From the NCBI GenBank assembly GCA_963747735.1, contig CAVVGE010000008.1, positions 124,001 through 188,000 of the forward strand: a stretch of 64,000 bases of DNA, written 5' to 3'. Below, in pieces: positions 25,676-34,389 of this stretch. Source of the stretch: AP-15 sp963747735 (lineage in GTDB: Bacteria > Pseudomonadota > Alphaproteobacteria > ATCC43930 > CGMCC-115725). Each line of letters opens with the position of its first letter. Position 1 is the first letter of the stretch. Under the pieces are notes generated by a model that worked only from the letters and a program-made list of their open reading frames with translations, was not told the DNA's origin and made no database searches. The position numbers and the translations under genes are program-made.

Positions 25676-25749
25676 ATTCCGATCCCCCGCTGAGGCGGGG
25701 ATTTTAGCATCGCTTTTCCGATCGGCGAGCGCGGATGTAGATTGCCGGC

Positions 25750-26373
25750 ATGGGTTCGCTTCGCCATCGGCTGGTTCGGGCGCTCGCCGCTGTGGCGCTC
25801 GTTACCGCCGCCGTGCTGGTCGGCGCCGCCACACCCGAGGCGCCGGGCCCCGTCTCGCTCGCCGGGCAGCTTTTGATTGCGGCGCCGACGATGGGCGACC
25901 CGCGCTTCTACCACGCGGTCATCCTGGTCGTGCGCGACGACAAGGACGGTGCCGTCGGCATCGTCATCAACCGTCCGGTCGGCGAGCGGACGATCGAAAG
26001 CCTGCTGGAGGGGACCGGCGACCGGACCCCCGATGTCGAGGGCAGCCTCCGCGTCTTCGCCGGCGGCCCGGTCCAGCCCGAGCTCGGCTTTGTCGTCCAT
26101 ACCGCCGACTACAAACGGCCGGAGACGCAAAAGGTGGACGGCCAGGTGGCAATGACGGCGAGCCCGCAAATCCTGCGCGACATCGGCCACCACAAAGGCC
26201 CGAAAGAGAGCCTCTTCGCGTTCGGCTATGCCGGCTGGGGCCCCGGCCAGCTCGCGGCCGAGATGGCGCGGCACGATTGGTTCACCACCCCGGAAGAGCC
26301 AAAGCTCGTCTTCGACGCCGACCGCGCCGGCCTGTGGGAAGACGCGATGGCCCGCCGCACGCGCGACCTTTAG
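25750..26373 (+). CDS. YqgE/AlgH family (UPF0301) protein with N-terminal signal-like segment
   Basis: 207 residues. The family signatures are clear: LAGQLLIAAPTMGDPRFYHA, VILVVRDDKDGAVGIVINRP, VFAGGPVQPELGFVVHT and FAFGYAGWGPGQLAAEMARH. The family's biochemical role is unknown; AlgH is linked to alginate regulation in Pseudomonas. Unusually, the conserved domain is preceded by about 35 extra residues with a hydrophobic stretch (ALAAVALVTAAVLVGAA), so this member may be exported or membrane-anchored, unlike standard cytoplasmic YqgE. The extra segment is in frame from the first ATG. Confidence 0.88.
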   Translation: MGSLRHRLVRALAAVALVTAAVLVGAATPEAPGPVSLAGQLLIAAPTMGDPRFYHAVILVVRDDKDGAVGIVINRPVGERTIESLLEGTGDRTPDVEGSLRVFAGGPVQPELGFVVHTADYKRPETQKVDGQVAMTASPQILRDIGHHKGPKESLFAFGYAGWGPGQLAAEMARHDWFTTPEEPKLVFDADRAGLWEDAMARRTRDL

Positions 26374-26462
26374 CGATCGATCCCGCCGGGACGCGTCGTT
26401 TGGACAAAAGCCCCGCCGGAGCGGAGCTTTTGCGTTTTTGGGGAGTCTGAGCTGGCCGCGGG

Positions 26463-28244
26463 CTACTGGACGGCAAACACCCAGATCGCCCCGCCTTGCG
26501 GCACCTCCGGGAACTGATGCTGGCGCACCAGATTGAGACGGGCCTGCATGCGCGCGGCATCGACCCCCCAGCCCGACTGCACCGCAATGTACTGCTTGCC
26601 GTCGAGCTCGAACGAAACCGGCACGCCGTTGACACCGGAGCCGGTGCGGAATTCCCACATCGTCTTGCCGGTCGAGGCATCAAAGGCGCGGAAGTAGCGG
26701 TCGTTGGTGCCGCCGGCGAAAACGAGACCGCCGCCCGTCGCCAGCACCGGTCCCCAGAGCTGCGAATTGGCGAAGGGATGGCTCCAGACCTTCTTTCCGG
26801 TGTCTAGGTTCCAGGCCTGCAATTCGCCGATATGGTCGGCGCCGGGTGCTACATAGAGCGTCGTCGTCGCGCCGACAAAGCGCTCTCCAGGGGTGTAGCT
26901 GACCTTTTCGCCGATCGAGGTGCCGCACAGGTTTTCGTTGGCCGGGATATAGAGAAGCCGCGTCTTTGGGCTGTAGGCTACCGGCGGCCAGTCCTTGCCG
27001 CCCCATAGCGACGGGCAGAAATCTGCCTTTTTGCCGGTCGCGGGCTGGCGCACCGGGTCGACATTGGGCCGCCCGGTCTTCGGGTCGAGGCTGGTAAAGA
27101 CGTTCTGCCTGACGAACGGCTCGCCGGTGACGAAACCGATCGGACCGTCCGTGCGCGCCAGCATCCACAAATATCCGTCGCGCGCCACATCGACGAGACC
27201 TTTGACCGTCTTGCCGTCATGCTGATAGTCTACGAGGATCGGCGGCGACACCTCATCCCAATCCCACGAATCGTTCGGGTGGTATTGGTGATATCCCTTG
27301 ATCGCGCCGGTTTTGACATCGAGCGCCAATACCGACGAGGTGTACAGGTTGTCGCCCGGCCGCTGATCGCCCATCCACGGCCCGCCATTGCCGGTGCCCC
27401 AATAGGCGAGGTTGCTCTCGGGGTCGTAATTGCCTTGGATCCACACCGACCCGCCGCCGGTCTTCCACTGGTCGCCTTTGGGCCAGGTCTCGCTGCCCGG
27501 CTCGCCCGGCGCCGGCACGGTATAGGTCCTCCACAATTGCTTGCCGGTCTCGGCGTCGAAGGCGGCGACAAAGCCGCGAACTCCGAGCTCGCCGCCGGAG
27601 CAGCCAACCATGACGACGCCGTCGACGACCAGCGGCGACAGCGACATGTAATAGCCGTGGGCGTAGTCCTCGACCTTGCTCTTCCACACCTCCTTGCCGG
27701 TCTTGGCGTCGAGCGCCACCAGCACGGCATCGGCCGCAGCAAAATAGACCTTGTCTCCCCACAGCCCGACACCGCGGCTCGTCGGGTGCAGCAGCAGCAT
27801 GTCTTCGGGGATCGGCCGCTTGAACCGCCACAAAAGGTTGCCGGCCTTCGCATCGACCGCCAGCACCTGGTTCCCCGGGGTGGCGACGAACATGACGCCG
27901 TCACGGACGATCGGCGGCGCCTGGTGGCCTTCGACCTGACCCGTCTCCAATGTCCAGACCATCTTGAGCTGGCCGACATTGGCCGGGGTGATCCCGGCCA
28001 AGGGGCTATAGCCCCAGCCGTCATAGGTGCGCCGGTACATCGGCCACTCGCCGTCCGCCGGTTGCTTCAGCTCCTGTGCCGTCACCGGCTTGTAGTTCTG
28101 CAAGACCGGCGGCACCGGAGCCGGCGATTCCGGCTGCGGCTGCGGCGGCGACGGCTTTTGCGCCAGCGCCGCGCCGGCGGACAGCAGCAGGGCGAGCCCG
28201 CCCGCGACCGCCGCCGTCACGGAAATTCGAGATTTCATCAGCAT
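26463..28244 (-). CDS. PQQ-dependent alcohol dehydrogenase, lanthanide-type signature
   Basis: Periplasmic quinoprotein that oxidises alcohols and passes electrons to a c-type cytochrome or other acceptor. 593 residues with a signal peptide (ISVTAAVAGGLALLLSAG, AALAQ). Propeller tryptophan-docking motifs recur (AKAGNLLWRFKR, AKTGKEVWKSKV, AETGKQLWRTY). Metal-binding residues are visible: Glu in GELGVRGFVAAFDAETG, Asn in YWGTGNGGPW, and the catalytic Asp in SWDWDEVSPP. A second Asp two residues after the catalytic Asp (W-D-W-D) is the known marker of lanthanide-dependent XoxF/PedH-type enzymes. The vicinal Cys-Cys pair of MxaF was not found. It is the last gene of a minus-strand oxidoreductase run, 34 bases after the Rieske gene. 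Confidence 0.9.
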   Translation of the reverse strand: MLMKSRISVTAAVAGGLALLLSAGAALAQKPSPPQPQPESPAPVPPVLQNYKPVTAQELKQPADGEWPMYRRTYDGWGYSPLAGITPANVGQLKMVWTLETGQVEGHQAPPIVRDGVMFVATPGNQVLAVDAKAGNLLWRFKRPIPEDMLLLHPTSRGVGLWGDKVYFAAADAVLVALDAKTGKEVWKSKVEDYAHGYYMSLSPLVVDGVVMVGCSGGELGVRGFVAAFDAETGKQLWRTYTVPAPGEPGSETWPKGDQWKTGGGSVWIQGNYDPESNLAYWGTGNGGPWMGDQRPGDNLYTSSVLALDVKTGAIKGYHQYHPNDSWDWDEVSPPILVDYQHDGKTVKGLVDVARDGYLWMLARTDGPIGFVTGEPFVRQNVFTSLDPKTGRPNVDPVRQPATGKKADFCPSLWGGKDWPPVAYSPKTRLLYIPANENLCGTSIGEKVSYTPGERFVGATTTLYVAPGADHIGELQAWNLDTGKKVWSHPFANSQLWGPVLATGGGLVFAGGTNDRYFRAFDASTGKTMWEFRTGSGVNGVPVSFELDGKQYIAVQSGWGVDAARMQARLNLVRQHQFPEVPQGGAIWVFAVQ

Positions 28245-28278
28245 TGGCGTTCTCTCCCTTTCTGTTTGAGGCTTGGTC

Positions 28279-28872
28279 TCAAATCTGCTGGAACCCGACC
28301 CGGCCGGTAAACGGCTTGGCGACGACGAGCCGGCCGTCGGCGCTTTGCAGCGGCAGCGCCGGCAGGGCGCGCGGCGAAGGCCCGCTGACCACCCGCGCGC
28401 CGGCCTTTGGATCGTATTGCGAAAAATGGCACGGGCATTCGAGCCGCTGCGCCTCCGGGTGCCAGTTCATCACTTCGCAGCCGGTGTGCGGGCAGATCGC
28501 CGAATAAGCGACAACGCCGTCCGCCGCACGCGCCAGCGTGGCCGGATCGAAGCCGGCGGGGTCGAGGCGCAGCAGCAAAACCTTGTTCAGCCGGGTGCCG
28601 TCGCGCACGGTTTTGTCGGCCGGGTCCATCGGCCAGGCGAAGACCTGTGGCCCGCCCGGCGGCAGGTCCGTGGCCTTCAGCGGTGCGCCGCCGCCGCCGG
28701 TCTTGACCAGCATGTCACCCTGATGCGGCCGCGCCCGCTTGGGATCATCCTGCGCAGCACCCCGGCGCGATGCGGCGAGCAGCCCGAGCCCGACACAAAG
28801 CGCCGCCCGCCGGCCGATCCGGCGGATCGCCCACCGGCAGTCGCAATCCCCCGCCAACCTCGTTCCCCCCAA
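28279..28872 (-). CDS. Rieske 2Fe-2S protein (ubiquinol-cytochrome c reductase-like)
   Basis: About 197 residues. The Rieske cluster ligands are present: CPHTGC (C-x-H-x-G-C) and CPCHFSQYDP (C-x-C-H). The N-terminal RRIGRRAALCVGLGLLAAS looks like a Tat signal or membrane anchor. It is shorter than PetA and has no petB or petC nearby, so it is probably a dedicated electron carrier for the adjoining dehydrogenases rather than part of a bc1 complex. The start is unclear: the frame begins with TTG 28872 and a second TTG lies five codons later. Confidence 0.85.
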   Translation of the reverse strand: MGGTRLAGDCDCRWAIRRIGRRAALCVGLGLLAASRRGAAQDDPKRARPHQGDMLVKTGGGGAPLKATDLPPGGPQVFAWPMDPADKTVRDGTRLNKVLLLRLDPAGFDPATLARAADGVVAYSAICPHTGCEVMNWHPEAQRLECPCHFSQYDPKAGARVVSGPSPRALPALPLQSADGRLVVAKPFTGRVGFQQI

Positions 28873-28933
28873 CGTCCGTCAAAGCGTGTCGATATCGGCG
28901 ACGGGCGGGACCCTGCCCGCCCGTGCCCCGGCC

Positions 28934-31238
28934 TCAGCTCGCCAGCTGGTCGCGGATCGGCAGGTTGCGGATGCGTTTGCCGGTGGCGGCAAAGATCGCA
29001 TTGCACAGCGCCGGCGTGAAGGGCGGCACGCCCGGCTCGCCGACCCCGCTCGCCGGCACGTCGATCGTCGCCGGAATGATGTGCACATGCGTGACAGCCG
29101 GCAATTCATCGATGCGCGTGACCTGGAAGCCGTCGAAATTGTTCTGCTGCGCGCGCCCGTTCTTAAAGCTGATCTCGCCGTATTTGGCGAGGCTCAGCGC
29201 CATCACCGCTGCTCCCTCGATTTGCGAGCGGATGCGCTCGGGGTTGGCGGCAAAGCCGCAATCGATCGCGGTTTCGACGCGCGGCACCGAGATCCCGCCC
29301 TTGTCGTCGACCGCGACCTCGACCACGGTGGCGACATAGCTCAGGAAGCTGCGATGGGCGGCGATGCCGAGCCCGTGCCGCGGCGGCAGCTTCCGGCCCC
29401 ATTCCGCCTTTTCGGCGACGACGTCGACGACCCGGCGCAGCCGCGCCGTGTCGATCGGGAAGGTCTCGAACGGGTCGCCGTAATTGGGGAACGCCCCGAC
29501 ATCCTGCGACTTGCGCGGATCGACGATGCGCGGCGGGCCGATCAGCTCGACCAGCAGATCCTTGGGATCGCGCTCCCAAGGCATGGGCGATTTCGGCGAC
29601 AAAGGACTGCACCGCAAAGCCGTGCGGGATGTTCGAGACCGAACGGAACCAGCCGATCCGGGTGTGCGCCTCGGCCTCGCCGTTCTCGCAGCGCAGATTG
29701 GGGATCGCGAACGGCACGTCGATCAAGCCCATGCCGAGCTCGCCCGGCGATTCATGTTTCGGATCGGGGCCGAAGATCGCTGCGATGGTGGGCGCGACAC
29801 TGCGGTGCCGCCACGCGACGACGCGCCCCTGCTGATCGATCCCGGCGTCGAGGCGCTCGAACGAGACGGTATGGTAGTAGTCGTTGTGGAGGTCGTCTTC
29901 GCGCGTCCACAGCACCTTGACCGGCGCGCCGCCCATCGCCCGCGACAGCAATGCTGCTTCGAGCACATAGTCGCATTGCGACTTTCGGCCAAAGCCGCCG
30001 CCGAGCAGCGTAACGTTGACGATCACGTCCTCGCGTTTGAGGCCGAGCTTTTTGGCCAATTCCTCCTGCGTGTTGCCGGGGCTCTGCACCGGCGCCCAAG
30101 CCTCGCATTTGCCGTCGGCGACGCGCACCGTGGCGTTGGGCGGCTCCATCGACGCATGCGCGAGGTGCGGGATGTAATATTCGGCCGAGACCGTCTTCGC
30201 CGCCGAGGCCAGCGCCTTGTCGGCGTCGCCGTCGTTGCGCACGACCTTGCACGGCTGGCTCGCGGTCTGCTGGAGCTGGCTCTTATAGGCGGCCGAATCA
30301 TAGCTGCCGTGCGGGCCGTCGTCCCAGTGCACGACCAGCGCCTCGCGCCCCTTCATCGCCGCCCAGGTGTTGGCGGCGACCACCGCGACGCCCCCGACCG
30401 GCTGGAATTTCGCCGGCGGCGGGGTGCCCTCGATGACGACGACCTTTTCCACTCCCGGCACCTTCATCGCGGCACTCGCGTCGTAGGAGGCGAGCTTGCC
30501 GCCGAGCACCGGCGGGCGCGCGACGACCGCATATTTCATGCCGGGCAATTTGGCGTCGATGCCGTAGGTGGCGCGGCCGGTCGTGATGTCGAACAGGTCG
30601 ACGATCTGGACCTCGCCTTTGCCGAGATAGCGGAAGGCGGATTCGTCCTTCAGCTTGATCTGGTCGGGCGAGGGCGTCGGCAATGCGGCGGCCGCCACGG
30701 CGAGGTCGCCATAGCCGAGCTTGCGACCGGTCGGCTTGTGCACGACTTCATGGTTCTGCGCCTCAACCTCGCCGATATCGACGGCCCAGCGCTGGGCCGC
30801 CGCCATCTCCAGCATCCGCCGTGCGGCCGCACCGCATTGCCGCATCGGCTGGATGAAATGGCGCATGCTGCGCGAGCCGTCGGTGTTCTGGTTGCCGTAT
30901 TTCTGCTCGTCGCCCGGCGATTGCTTGACGCGCACGCGCGCCCAATCGGCGTCGAGCTCGTCGGCGACGACCATCGGCAGGCTGGTGCGCGAGCCGGTGC
31001 CCATCTCGGCCCGGTGCGCGATGATCGTGACGATGCCGCTCGGGTCGATCGAGACAAAGACATGCGGGTCGCTGACCACGCCGCCGGCCATCTTGGCGGC
31101 ACCGGTCGCGTAGGCGAATGCCCGATGCACCGGTACCAGCTCGGCCGCGACGACGAGCCCGCCGGTCGCCAGCACGCCGCGCAGAAAGCCACGGCGGCTG
31201 ACGTTTTCGATCGCGATATGAAGGGCGGTCATGGTCAT
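28934..31238 (-). CDS. Molybdopterin-binding aldehyde/isoquinoline oxidoreductase subunit (frameshifted)
   Basis: Large catalytic subunit of a xanthine-dehydrogenase-like molybdenum hydroxylase, of the isoquinoline 1-oxidoreductase beta type. ATG 31238 gives a Tat signal: ENVSRRGFLRGVLATGG. Family motifs are GSRTSLPMVVADELDADW, NQNTDGSRSMRHF, AANTWAAMKGREALVVHWDD, YIPHLAHASMEPPNATV and LLGGGFGRKSQCDYVLEA. Near 29574 the frame changes: SFVAEIAHALG continues as RDPKDLLVELIG in the other frame, so an extra base splits the gene. The total of 2305 bases is one over a multiple of three. The restored protein is about 767 residues. The C-terminus is LCNAIFAATGKRIRNLP. It overlaps its 2Fe-2S partner by four bases. 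Confidence 0.85.
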
Positions 31239-31687
31239 GCCCCCGTCCCGGCCGCCTTGATCGCGGCGGTGATCCGCTGATAGCAGCCGCAGCGACAGAT
31301 ATTCCCGCTCATGACGCTGGCGATCTCGGTTTCGGACGGGTTCTTGCTGGTCGCCAGCAACGCCGCCGCCTGCATGATCTGCCCGGCTTGGCAATAGCCG
31401 CATTGCGGCACGTTGAGCGTGCGCCAGGCCCGTTGCACCGGATGGTTGCCCTGCGGGTCGAGGCCTTCGATCGTCACCACCGAGCGGCCGTCGATATCGC
31501 CGATCGCGGTGATGCAGGCGCGAGCCGCCTGCCCGTCGACATGGACGGTGCAGGCACCGCACAGCGCCATGCCGCAGCCGAATTTGGTGCCGGTCAAACC
31601 GAGCTCGTCGCGCAAATACCACAGCAGCGGCATCGACGCGTCGCCGTCGAAAGCCTGCTGCTGGCCATTGACTTGCAATTTGACCAC
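31235..31687 (-). CDS. 2Fe-2S subunit of the molybdenum oxidoreductase
   Basis: About 150 residues. Two 2Fe-2S sites are clear: GTKFGCGMALCGACTVHVDG with an N-terminal ferredoxin-type cluster, and CGYCQAGQIMQA with GNICRCGCYQRI. This matches the small subunit of isoquinoline oxidoreductase/aldehyde dehydrogenase families. I chose GTG 31687 (MVKLQVNGQQ) because an AGGGAGG ribosome site lies six bases before it; the open frame reaches 31729. Four-base overlap with the catalytic subunit gene indicates coupled translation. The subunit folds in the cytoplasm and is likely carried out by the Tat signal of its partner. Confidence 0.92.
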   Translation of the reverse strand: MVKLQVNGQQQAFDGDASMPLLWYLRDELGLTGTKFGCGMALCGACTVHVDGQAARACITAIGDIDGRSVVTIEGLDPQGNHPVQRAWRTLNVPQCGYCQAGQIMQAAALLATSKNPSETEIASVMSGNICRCGCYQRITAAIKAAGTGA

Positions 31688-31793
31688 GGGTGTCCTCCCT
31701 GGTGGGGTTGCCGCCGTCACCATCCGCACCGGCGGAACGCGCTTTTTGATCGTAGCTCGGGGGCCGCGCGCCGCGCAATCGCCCGCAGCCGCG

Positions 31794-33611
31794 CTATTCG
31801 ACGGTGACCGATTTCGCCAGGTTTCGTGGCCGGTCGATGTCGCAACCCCGCTTCAGCCCCACCTGGTAGGCGAGGAGCTGGAGCGGGATGTTGAGCAGGA
31901 TCGGATCGAGCTCGGGTGCCGCTTCCGGCACCTCGAACGCGGCCTCGACCGCCACCGGCAACCCGCCGGGTTGGGTGATTGCCAGCACCGGGCCGCGTCG
32001 CGCCCGGATTTCTTCGATCGTCGAGATATTCTTTTGCAACAGGTCGTCACGCGGGATGACGACAATCGTCGGGGTTTCGGGCGACACCAGGGCGAGCGGC
32101 CCGTGCTTCAGCTCGGAGGCCGGGTAGGCTTCGGCGTGCAGATAGCTGACCTCCTTCAGCTTGAGCGCACCCTCCATGGCGACCGCATAACCGGCGGCGC
32201 GGCCGACAAAATAGGCGTGCTCGCTGGCGACGATCCGTTCGGCCAGCCGCTCGATCTCGGTCTCGCGCGCGAGGAGGCCCTCGATCCGCTCGGGCAGCCC
32301 CGCCAAGGCTGCCAAGAGACGGCCGCCATCGGCGGTGGACAAGTCGCGGATGCGGCCGAGATGGATCGCGAGCAGCGCAAACGCCACCGCGGTAGAGGTG
32401 AACGTCTTGGTCGACACCACCGCCACTTCGGGGCCGGCGTGGAGGTAGATGCCGCGCCCGCATTCGCGCGCGATCGTGCTGCCGACGACATTGACGATGC
32501 CGAGAACGCGTCCGCCTTTGCGCTTGATTTCCTGGACCGCGGCGAGCGTGTCGAAGGTCTCGCCCGACTGGCTGACCGCGATATAGAGCGTGTCGCCCTC
32601 GATGACCGGGTTGCGGTAGCGGAATTCGGAGGCGGGCTCGGCCTGCGCCGGGAGCCGCGCCAATTGCTCGATCAGCTGCGCCCCGATGGCACCCGCGATA
32701 AAGGCGGAGCCACAGCCCAGGATCTTGACCCTGCGGATTTCGAGCAAGTCTCGCGCGCCCAGGTCGATGCCGCCGAGATGCGTCGTCTGGAACCGCGGCT
32801 CCAGCCGGCCGCTCAAGGTCCGCGCCACCGCCTCGGGCTGCTCGGCAATCTCCTTGCGCATAAAATGCGCGAAATCGCCACGCTCATAGGCTTCGTTGGT
32901 CCAGGTGATCGTCGATGGCGTCTTTGACGTCGGCCCGCCATCGAGGGTTGCGGTCTCGTACCCGTCGGCGCGCACCAGCGCGACCTCGCCATCGTCGAGA
33001 TGGACGACGCTGCGGGTATGGCGGACGAGGGCCGCGGCATCGGAGGCGAAAAACATCTCGCGCTCGCCGATCCCGAGCACTACCGGGCTGCCGTTGCGGG
33101 CGACGACGATCATGTCGGGGTGTGCGGCGTCGAGGACGGCGAGCCCGTAGGTCCCGCTGACCAGCCGGAGCGCCGCGCGCACCGCGGCATCGAGCGGTCC
33201 CGGCGGCATCGCCGCGATCAGGTGTGCGAGCACCTCGGTGTCGGTCTCCGAGCGAAAGACGACCCCATCGGCTTCGAGCCGGGCGCGCAATTGAGCGGCA
33301 TTCTCGATGATGCCGTTATGGACGACGGCGATCCGGTTCTCGGCATCGCAATGCGGATGGGCATTGCGGTCGCTCGGCTCGCCATGCGTTGCCCAGCGCG
33401 TATGGGCGATGCCGGCCGGGCCCTTGAAGCGCGCCGGCAGCAGCTTTTCGAGCTCGCGCACCCGGCCCTTGCATTTGGCCAGACGCAGCTCGCCGCCGCG
33501 GGCGATCGCGATCCCGGCCGAATCGTAGCCGCGATATTCGAGCCGATGCAGCCCTTCGACCAGGATCGGCGCCGCGTCGCGCCTGCCGATGTAACCGACG
33601 ATGCCACACAT
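31794..33611 (-). CDS. glmS: Glutamine-fructose-6-phosphate aminotransferase (isomerizing)
   Basis: Makes glucosamine-6-phosphate, the first step to UDP-GlcNAc and cell wall. 605 residues, normal length. The N-terminal glutaminase starts MCGIVGYIGRRDAAPILVEG with catalytic Cys2, and has HTRWATHGEPS and NAHPH. Two SIS domains follow (ILGCGSAFIAGAIGAQLIE, SQSGETFDTLAAVQE, GRAAGYAVAMEGALKLKE), ending NLAKSVTVE as in other GlmS. The start has GGAGACCC upstream. No glmU is adjacent. Confidence 0.97.
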   Translation of the reverse strand: MCGIVGYIGRRDAAPILVEGLHRLEYRGYDSAGIAIARGGELRLAKCKGRVRELEKLLPARFKGPAGIAHTRWATHGEPSDRNAHPHCDAENRIAVVHNGIIENAAQLRARLEADGVVFRSETDTEVLAHLIAAMPPGPLDAAVRAALRLVSGTYGLAVLDAAHPDMIVVARNGSPVVLGIGEREMFFASDAAALVRHTRSVVHLDDGEVALVRADGYETATLDGGPTSKTPSTITWTNEAYERGDFAHFMRKEIAEQPEAVARTLSGRLEPRFQTTHLGGIDLGARDLLEIRRVKILGCGSAFIAGAIGAQLIEQLARLPAQAEPASEFRYRNPVIEGDTLYIAVSQSGETFDTLAAVQEIKRKGGRVLGIVNVVGSTIARECGRGIYLHAGPEVAVVSTKTFTSTAVAFALLAIHLGRIRDLSTADGGRLLAALAGLPERIEGLLARETEIERLAERIVASEHAYFVGRAAGYAVAMEGALKLKEVSYLHAEAYPASELKHGPLALVSPETPTIVVIPRDDLLQKNISTIEEIRARRGPVLAITQPGGLPVAVEAAFEVPEAAPELDPILLNIPLQLLAYQVGLKRGCDIDRPRNLAKSVTVE

Positions 33612-33623
33612 GCTCGGGTCTCC

Positions 33624-33869
33624 TCAGCCATAGATGATCCGGCGCAATTGCCGCTCGCTGTAGGCCGGCGCGCGAAACCGCCAATGCCTCAGCTCCGCCA
33701 TCAGCCGCGCAAAGATTTCGGGGTTCGATAAGCCGTCGGCTTGCAGCGCGCGGTGCCGGCGGCAGACGAATTCCTCCGGCCGCTCGTCGAGAAACGACAG
33801 CACCTCGCCAACCAGCCGCATCGCCTCCGCTGAGCTCAGCCGGCTGGTGCGGGCGAGATAAGCCACCAA
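33624..33869 (-). CDS. Small conserved-looking protein upstream of glmS
   Basis: 81 residues, MVAYLARTSRLSSAEAMRLV at the start and SERQLRRIIYG at the end. It is helical and basic, with no membrane segment. I do not recognise a domain. It is 12 bases before glmS on the same strand, so probably the first gene of that operon. The GTG/ATG choice is not decided; the frame starts at 33869. Confidence 0.55.
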   Translation of the reverse strand: MVAYLARTSRLSSAEAMRLVGEVLSFLDERPEEFVCRRHRALQADGLSNPEIFARLMAELRHWRFRAPAYSERQLRRIIYG

Positions 33870-34389
33870 ATCTCCCGAGCTCGTTTGGTTCGGACATGCG
33901 CGCCGACCCTACAAATCAAGCAGCAATTAAACAAGGAATTTGCCCAAAATCGGGCAAACCACCCTTCCCTTCCCGCGCGCACAGGACCGTCCGAGGAAAT
34001 CACGCTCAGATCTCTGCCGGGTTTCGCTCTGCGATTTAACAAGCAACGGTTGTCTTGGCCGGGCTCGACCCGGCCATCTGATCCCGGGAAGCAAAGTCGT
34101 GGATGCGCGGGTCAAGCCCGCGCAAGGCGATCTCACGTTGCGTCCGAACGAGATCAAGCAGGCGAGAAGAGCAGACGGATTTTCCCCGGACAGCCCTGCT
34201 GCGCACGGGGGGAGGGTTGGGGTGGGGGCCGGGGTCATCTGTTCGGCGGGGCAATGCAGGCCCCGGGGGGCGGCAGGCTTGGTTCGGCGGGTTTCGTCCC
34301 GACCTATTGTGCAGCCGCGAAGGGAATGCAGGGCTGGTCGCGGCGATTTGCCGTTGGTTTCGCAGCGGCACTTCCCATAACAAGCTGTC
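33870..34389. other. Intergenic region with REP-like double hairpin
   Basis: No gene supported in these 520 bases. At 34056-34124 there are two perfect 8-bp hairpins: TGGCCGGG-CTCGA-CCCGGCCA and TGCGCGGG-TCAAG-CCCGCGCA, joined by about 27 bases. This arrangement is reminiscent of repetitive extragenic elements in alphaproteobacteria. The promoter of the flavoprotein gene should lie between it and 34390. Confidence 0.6.
34056..34124. repeat. REP-like element with two perfect inverted repeats
   Basis: Arms TGGCCGGG/CCCGGCCA (34056-34076) and TGCGCGGG/CCCGCGCA (34104-34124), each with a 5-base loop. A single copy is evident in this window; multiplicity in the genome is expected but not shown here. 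Confidence 0.6.

Noticed and set aside
29484..31280. A 598-residue plus-strand frame across the molybdenum oxidoreductase
   Set aside because: The minus strand shows strong family motifs on both sides of the frameshift; the plus frame is a His/Arg/Asp-rich shadow.
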